From DASSHC01 sp035693105 (GTDB taxonomy: Bacteria > Chloroflexota > Chloroflexia > Thermomicrobiales > Thermomicrobiaceae), in the NCBI GenBank assembly GCA_035693105.1, contig DASSHC010000163.1, forward strand, positions 1-10,488: a DNA stretch of 10,488 bases. The letters run 5' to 3'. How positions within the stretch are numbered: position 1 is the first letter of the stretch; every line of letters starts with the position of its first letter. The notes under the pieces were generated by a model. It did no database searches and was not told the DNA's origin. It saw only the letters and a program-made list of their open reading frames with translations. Both the position numbers and the translations under genes were made by a program. Below, in pieces: positions 6,767 to 10,488 of this stretch.

Positions 6767-6784
6767 AATGTACGTACGATCATT
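6767..6784. promoter_or_regulatory. 18-bp imperfect palindrome, candidate operator of the XRE regulator
   Basis: The site has the form AATG-NN-CGTACG-NN-CATT, with 14 of 18 bases symmetric. It lies between the -10 box and the Shine-Dalgarno of the XRE gene, at or just after the expected transcription start. A site of this size and place is typical of an operator for a dimeric XRE repressor that controls its own gene. The symmetry is seen; binding is inferred. Confidence 0.55.
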
Positions 6785-6791
6785 GTCTCCT

Positions 6792-6820
6792 AGTCTATGC
6801 CCTGGGTGCCACTCTGTCAA
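6792..6820 (-). promoter_or_regulatory. Sigma-70-type promoter of the XRE regulator
   Basis: On the - strand a perfect TTGACA (complement of 6815-6820) is followed after exactly 17 bp by TAGACT (complement of 6792-6797), a 4-of-6 match to TATAAT. Transcription would start near 6785, leaving a leader of about 45 nt with the palindrome at its beginning. This is the best promoter match I see in the window. Confidence 0.75.
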
Positions 6821-6824
6821 GCGG

Positions 6825-6841
6825 TTGTCCACTTATCCACA
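6825..6841 (+). promoter_or_regulatory. Tandem DnaA-box-like sites
   Basis: TTATCCACA at 6833-6841 is the exact consensus DnaA box. TTGTCCACT at 6825-6833 differs from it at two positions, lies in the same orientation and shares one base. The pair begins 4 bp upstream of the -35 box of the XRE gene. There is no AT-rich unwinding region and no larger cluster, so this is not an origin by itself. DnaA control of the regulator, or a titration site, is possible. Confidence 0.5.
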
Positions 6842-6990
6842 CCGATGGACCATCTCGCCAACTCCCGCACAGAATCGCGCCAATAACCCGGCAGACGGCG
6901 ATGCGACTTGTCGGAACACGCCATCTGGCGCGACAATCACCGTCGGTGTGGGTATGCCTGTGGCTGTGCGGGTGAAAGGAGGAGGGGAAT
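6842..6990 (+). promoter_or_regulatory. Leader of the folate operon; ribosome binding site fixes the TTG start
   Basis: The promoter of the + strand operon should lie here or just upstream, but I see no convincing -35/-10 pair. TTGTCG at 6908-6913 could be a -35, without a good -10 partner. The run AAAGGAGGAGGGG at 6975-6987 is an unusually strong Shine-Dalgarno, with AGGAGG (6978-6983) 7 nt before the TTG at 6991. An in-frame TGA at 6973-6975 rules out any earlier start. I see no fold resembling a known folate riboswitch. Confidence 0.6.
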
Positions 6991-7635
6991 TTGCCCGAAG
7001 AGAACCCGGCCGGCGAGCAGGGCCTGGCCGACCAGACCATCCGCTGGGTCGCCGAGCAGGTGGCCAACCCGGCGCATCACTCGGGGGGTGCCGCCGCCGC
7101 CGCGCTGGCGCTCGCCGGTGCCGCGGCGTCGGCCGAGTTGGTGCTGCGCCTGGCCGTGGGACGCAAAGCCAATATCGACCGGCGCGAGGCGCTGGAGGCG
7201 GACATTCGGCACCTGCGTCAACTGCGCGACGAGTGCCTGGCCGCGGCCGACCACGACCTGGCCGCGTTCGAACAGGTCCTGCTGGCGCAGCAGGCGCGCA
7301 AGGCGGGCGAGCCGGGGGCCGGAGAGCGCCTCCAGCAAGCGCTGCTGACCGCCGCCGCCTCGCCGCTGACCATGGCCGAGCGGGGGCTCGACCTGATCCA
7401 GATCGTGGCGCGCCAGCTCCCTGTGGGCACGCGCTTCACCATCAGCGACCTGGGAGCCGCCGCCGCCCTGGCGCGCGGCGCCATCGACGCCGCCTACCTG
7501 ACCGTCCTGGCCAACCTCGCTACGACCGGCGAGCCCGGCGCCGAGCAACGCCGCCGCGCCGAACGGGCGCGTCTTGAGGCCACGCGGCTGGAGGCCGAGA
7601 TCCAGCGCGGCACCCGCGAGCGGATCGCCGGCTGA
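6991..7635 (+). CDS. Cyclodeaminase/cyclohydrolase family protein (FTCD_C/FchA type)
   Basis: A 214-aa cytoplasmic, mostly helical protein of the formimidoyl-THF cyclodeaminase/methenyl-THF cyclohydrolase family. Members either release ammonia from formimino-THF or hydrolyse 5,10-methenyl-THF to 10-formyl-THF. Supporting features: the N-terminal glycine/alanine stretch (SGGAAAAALALAGAAA, 31-46; the family usually has PGGG where this has HSGG), the LRLAVGRK segment (52-59), L-A-A-A-D-H-D-L-A-A-F (83-93), P-L near 125, and the helix FTISDLGAAAALARGA (149-164). Residues from about 184 are charged and likely coiled coil. The TTG start is set by the strong Shine-Dalgarno and the in-frame stop at 6973. 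Its TGA shares one base with the ATG of folD, so the two are translationally coupled. Next to folD and fhs, and without histidine-degradation genes in view, the cyclohydrolase role is more likely than cyclodeamination; that is inference. Confidence 0.8.
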   Translation: MPEENPAGEQGLADQTIRWVAEQVANPAHHSGGAAAAALALAGAAASAELVLRLAVGRKANIDRREALEADIRHLRQLRDECLAAADHDLAAFEQVLLAQQARKAGEPGAGERLQQALLTAAASPLTMAERGLDLIQIVARQLPVGTRFTISDLGAAAALARGAIDAAYLTVLANLATTGEPGAEQRRRAERARLEATRLEAEIQRGTRERIAG

Positions 7636-8525
7636 TGGGCGCGATGCTGCTGGAGGGGAAGCCAGTCGCGCGTGACATACTCGCGCATGCGCGTGACGAG
7701 ATCGCGGAACTCATCACGCGGCACGGCCGTTCCCCGGAGCTCGCGGTGGTGCGCTGCGGCGACGCGCCCGACGCACTGGCCTATCTCAAGGCCATTCGTC
7801 GCTCCTGTCGCTCGGTCGAACTGCCGCTGCGCGAGGTCGAGTTGTCGACCACCACCAGCCCGGTCGAGTTTCGCGGGGCGATCGCCCAGCTCAACCATGA
7901 CCCCGCGGTCGCCGGCATCCTGGTCCTGCAGCCGCTGCCACCGCAGCTCTCCCCGGCGCTGCCGGCCGAAACCGTAGCGCCGCTCAAGGATGTCGACGGC
8001 ATCACCATCGTCAATGCCGGGCGCCTCTTCGCCGGCTTGGAGACGCTGCTGCCGAGCACGCCCGCCGGCGGGCTGGCGATCCTGCGGCACTACGACATTC
8101 CGCTGGCCGGGCAACGCGCGGTCGTGCTCGGTCGCAGCCTGGTCGTCGGCCGTCCCATGGCGCTGCTCCTGCTCGGCGCCGATGCCACCGTCACCATCGC
8201 CCACAGCCGCAGCCGCGACCTCACCGCCCTGACCTGCGGGGCCGACATTCTCCTGGCCGCGGTCGGGCGACCGGGCACGATCCGGCCCGAGATGGTCAAG
8301 CCGGGAGCCACCGTGATCGACTTCGGCGTCAGCCTGCGGGACGGAACGATCGTGGGCGACGTCGACCCGGCGGTGGCGGAGGTGGCCGGCGCGCTAACCC
8401 CGGTTCCGGGCGGGACCGGCGTGGTGACCAATGCCATACTCATCAATAATCTGTTGAAGGCTGCTCGCTGGCAGCAGGAGCGCACGGCAGCGGGCGGGGC
8501 GCGAACCACCGTAGGTGAGGAGTAA
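7635..8525 (+). CDS. folD: FolD-family methylene-THF dehydrogenase, cyclohydrolase site residues missing
   Basis: FolD normally oxidises 5,10-methylene-THF with NADP+ and then hydrolyses methenyl-THF to 10-formyl-THF. The 296 aa include the substrate domain (1-140), KDVDG (118-122), PSTPAGG (140-146), the Rossmann part with VVLGRSLVVGRPMALLL (163-179) and DFGVSLRDG (229-237), and the C-terminal PVPGGTG (256-262). Numbering coincides with E. coli FolD. Y50 and D121 are kept, but catalytic K54 is I54, with the only nearby lysine at K52. S47 is A47. Q98 of the VQLPLP motif is L98, with L/Q swapped to VLQPLP. GGVGPMT has become GGTGVVT. Loss of this lysine abolishes cyclohydrolase activity in studied FolD proteins, so this one may be a dehydrogenase only. 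The ATG at 7635 overlaps the previous stop (TGATG); a second ATG at 7644 is possible, but the first matches the family's N-terminus. The stop lies 3 nt before fhs. Confidence 0.88.
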   Translation: MGAMLLEGKPVARDILAHARDEIAELITRHGRSPELAVVRCGDAPDALAYLKAIRRSCRSVELPLREVELSTTTSPVEFRGAIAQLNHDPAVAGILVLQPLPPQLSPALPAETVAPLKDVDGITIVNAGRLFAGLETLLPSTPAGGLAILRHYDIPLAGQRAVVLGRSLVVGRPMALLLLGADATVTIAHSRSRDLTALTCGADILLAAVGRPGTIRPEMVKPGATVIDFGVSLRDGTIVGDVDPAVAEVAGALTPVPGGTGVVTNAILINNLLKAARWQQERTAAGGARTTVGEE

Positions 8526-8528
8526 TGC

Positions 8529-10220
8529 GTGCTAACGGATACTGAGATTGCCGCGAGCGTCGAGCCGAAGCCAATCACCGAGATCGCGGCGGACCTGGGG
8601 CTGAGCCCGGACGAGATCGAGCAATACGGCCGCTACAAGGCCAAGATCAACCTCGACGTGCGCAAGCGCCTGGCCGGGCGGCCGAACGGCAAGTACGTCG
8701 TCGTCACCGCCATCACCCCCACCCCGCTCGGCGAAGGCAAGACCACCGTCACCGTGGGGCTCGGCGAGGGCCTCTCCTACATCGGCAAGAAGTCGATCGT
8801 CGCCATTCGCCAGGCGTCGCTCGGCCCGGTCTTCGGCATCAAGGGCGGCGCGGCCGGCGGCGGTTACGCCCAGGTCATCCCGATGACCGATCTCAACCTG
8901 CACCTGACCGGCGATGCCCACGCCGTCACAGCGGCCCATAACCTGCTCTCTGCCTTCATCGACAACTCGCTGTACCAGGGCAACCCGCTCAAGATCGACC
9001 CGCTCACTATCACCTGGCGCCGCGTGCTCGACGTCAACGACCGCGCCATCCGCCAGATCGTGATCGGTCTGGGCGAGGGGAACGGCGTCCCGCGCGAAAC
9101 CGGCTTCGATATCACCGCCGCCTCGGAGGTGATGGCGATCCTGGCGCTGGCCACCTCGTACAAGGACTTGCGCCAGCGCCTGGGACGCATCGTGGTGGCG
9201 CTCAACACCGACCGCGAGCCGGTCACCGCCGAGGACATCGGCGCGGCGGGCGCCATGGCGGCGCTGATGACCGACGCGCTCAAGCCCAACCTGCTGCAGA
9301 CGCTGGAGCACACCCCGGCCATCGTCCACGCCGGACCTTTCGGCAACATCGCCCACGGCAACAGCTCGGTGATCGCCGACCTGATCGGCCTCAAACTCGG
9401 CGACATCCTGGTCACTGAGGCCGGCTTCGGCGCCGACCTGGGCGCCGAGAAATTCTTCGACATCAAGTGCCGCGTCAGCGGGCTGGTACCGGACGCCGCG
9501 GTGGTGGTGGCGACCGTGCGCGGCCTCAAGGCGCACAGCGGGCGCTATAAGGTGGTGGCCGGGCGCCCGCTGCCCAAGGAGCTGCTGGAGGAGGATCTCG
9601 ACGCCCTGCAGGCGGGGCTCCCCAACCTGGAGAAGCAGATCGAGAACGTGCGCCTCTTCGGGGTGCCGGCGGTGGTCGCGGTCAACCAGTTCCCCACCGA
9701 TACGCCAGCCGAGATCGACATGGTGCGGCAATGCGCGCTGCGCGCGGGCGCGCTGGAGGCGGTGCCGGCAAACGTCTTCAGCGAGGGGGGCAAGGGCGCG
9801 GCCGAGCTGGCCGAGGCGGTCATGCGCGCCACCGAGCGTCCCAAGGCCTTCAAGTTCCTCTACCAGCTCAACGAGCCGATCGCAAGCAAGATCGAGGCGA
9901 TCGCCACCAAGCTCTACGGCGCCGGCCAGGTGGAGTACCTGCCGACAGCCGAACGCTCCATTCGCCAGTTCACCCGCCTGGGTTACGGCGACCTGCCGGT
10001 CTGCATGGCCAAGACGCACCTCTCGCTCTCGGCCAACCCGAAGCTCCTCGGACGGCCAACGAAGTTCCCGGTCATGGTCCGCGAAGTACGCCTCTCGGCC
10101 GGCGCCGGTTTCGTTTATCCACTGCTGGGGGAGATGCGTACCATGCCGGGGCTGGGGAGCAAGCCGGGAGGTCTGAACGTCGACATCGACGAAGAGGGCC
10201 GCATCCACGGTCTCTTCTAG
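8529..10220 (+). CDS. fhs: Formate-tetrahydrofolate ligase (formyl-THF synthetase)
   Basis: This cytoplasmic enzyme makes 10-formyl-THF from formate, ATP and THF, the entry of formate into C1 metabolism (purines, formyl-Met, serine, or the methyl branch of the Wood-Ljungdahl pathway). The 563 aa agree with the family (~556-560). Visible motifs: YGRYKAKI (33-40), the ATP-binding loop TPTPLGEGKTT (63-73), GGAAGGGYAQV (106-116), NLHLTGDAHA (123-132), EAGFGADLGAEKFFDIKCR (297-315), KTHLSLS (495-501), REVRLSAGAGFVYPLLGEM (518-536) and the end MPGLGSKPGGLNVDID. No truncation or key-residue change is visible. The GTG start is preceded by AGGAG (8518-8522) at 6 nt; the ATG at 8525 is out of frame. 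The gap to folD is 3 nt, which indicates one operon. Confidence 0.97.
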   Translation: MLTDTEIAASVEPKPITEIAADLGLSPDEIEQYGRYKAKINLDVRKRLAGRPNGKYVVVTAITPTPLGEGKTTVTVGLGEGLSYIGKKSIVAIRQASLGPVFGIKGGAAGGGYAQVIPMTDLNLHLTGDAHAVTAAHNLLSAFIDNSLYQGNPLKIDPLTITWRRVLDVNDRAIRQIVIGLGEGNGVPRETGFDITAASEVMAILALATSYKDLRQRLGRIVVALNTDREPVTAEDIGAAGAMAALMTDALKPNLLQTLEHTPAIVHAGPFGNIAHGNSSVIADLIGLKLGDILVTEAGFGADLGAEKFFDIKCRVSGLVPDAAVVVATVRGLKAHSGRYKVVAGRPLPKELLEEDLDALQAGLPNLEKQIENVRLFGVPAVVAVNQFPTDTPAEIDMVRQCALRAGALEAVPANVFSEGGKGAAELAEAVMRATERPKAFKFLYQLNEPIASKIEAIATKLYGAGQVEYLPTAERSIRQFTRLGYGDLPVCMAKTHLSLSANPKLLGRPTKFPVMVREVRLSAGAGFVYPLLGEMRTMPGLGSKPGGLNVDIDEEGRIHGLF

Positions 10221-10235
10221 GCGGGGGCGCGGAGG

Positions 10236-10488
10236 ATGTCCGAGAGCGCGCAGGCGCTCCTGATCTGGCTGCCGGCGGGGACGCTGCTGCCCTTCCTGGT
10301 GGCGCGACTGACCGGCGCCGACTGGCGCGGGGCGCTGGTCGAAGCGGCGCTCTTCGCCGTGCTCGGACTCCTCCTCTACCCCACTCTGATCGCGCTGCTG
10401 ATCGTGCGCTTCGTGGGGCAGCCGAACACCGTGCCCCTCTTCCTGGCCGGCTTCGTGCTCGCCTTCCTCTCGCTCGTTCTCTTCCGCC
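10236..10488 (+). CDS. Hypothetical membrane protein, N-terminal part (cut by window edge)
   Basis: An ATG at 10236, 15 bases after the fhs stop, opens a frame that stays open to the window end (84 codons and one base). The peptide is very hydrophobic, with likely membrane spans at about 6-24 (ALLIWLPAGTLLPFLVARL), 36-59 (AALFAVLGLLLYPTLIALLI and onward) and 65-83 (TVPLFLAGFVLAFLSLVLF). I do not recognise the family. GGAGG directly touches the ATG with no spacing, so either initiation is unusual or the true start is a little further in. No earlier start is possible, because the fhs stop is in the same frame. It looks co-transcribed with the folate genes, but nothing in the sequence ties it to their function. 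Confidence 0.6.
   Translation, partial: MSESAQALLIWLPAGTLLPFLVARLTGADWRGALVEAALFAVLGLLLYPTLIALLIVRFVGQPNTVPLFLAGFVLAFLSLVLFR

Noticed and set aside
6761..6900. Replication origin, suggested by the DnaA boxes
   Set aside because: Only one exact box and one variant are present, there is no AT-rich unwinding stretch, and dnaA, dnaN and similar origin genes are not in the window.
6842..6975. Folate (THF) riboswitch in the leader of the folate operon
   Set aside because: I looked for the conserved pairing and loop motifs of the known THF aptamers and saw none. Only short chance complementarities such as ACCG-T-CGGT are present.
8532..10208. A 558-codon open frame on the - strand opposite fhs
   Set aside because: It covers almost exactly the fhs gene in antisense, has repetitive H/R/D/V/L composition and no known motif. 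Fhs is unambiguous.

Overview
The window is GC-rich bacterial chromosome. It has TTG and GTG starts beside ATG, tightly packed operons, and full-length housekeeping genes for DNA replication and one-carbon metabolism. The product set, the codon style and the intergenic repeats with a GTCATCCCGAGCGCAGTCGA core fit Chloroflexota, possibly class Thermomicrobia. That placement is my inference; no marker here proves it.

Layout. Positions 1-165 hold the 3' end of a gene that enters from the left, probably an aspartoacylase/succinylglutamate desuccinylase-type deacylase. Next on the + strand is a family-X DNA polymerase/PHP exonuclease (PolX, 202-1860). It converges with dnaE, the replicative DNA polymerase III alpha subunit, on the - strand (2128-5616). 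The gap between them (1861-2127) has no gene. It holds a perfect 34-bp inverted repeat and a second GC-rich palindromic repeat. Upstream of dnaE, 5617-6311 is another gene-free stretch, filled with hairpins and diverged copies of a short interspersed repeat, including a MITE-like 140-bp unit. A small XRE-type regulator follows on the - strand (6312-6740). Its promoter is clear, with a perfect -35 box and a palindrome next to the start region. Two DnaA-box-like sites lie just upstream.

Divergent from the regulator is a + strand C1-folate operon: a cyclodeaminase/cyclohydrolase-family protein (6991-7635), FolD (7635-8525) and formate-tetrahydrofolate ligase Fhs (8529-10220). The genes overlap or lie a few bases apart. 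A membrane-protein gene begins at 10236 and runs off the right edge. Fhs makes 10-formyl-THF from formate. The other two would interconvert 10-formyl-, methenyl- and methylene-THF.

Two points deserve most attention. First, this PolX has lost two of the three catalytic aspartates of its polymerase domain while its PHP nuclease site looks intact. Second, this FolD lacks the catalytic lysine and the glutamine of the cyclohydrolase site, and its operon also encodes a stand-alone cyclohydrolase-family protein. That suggests the two activities of a normal FolD are split over two proteins here.
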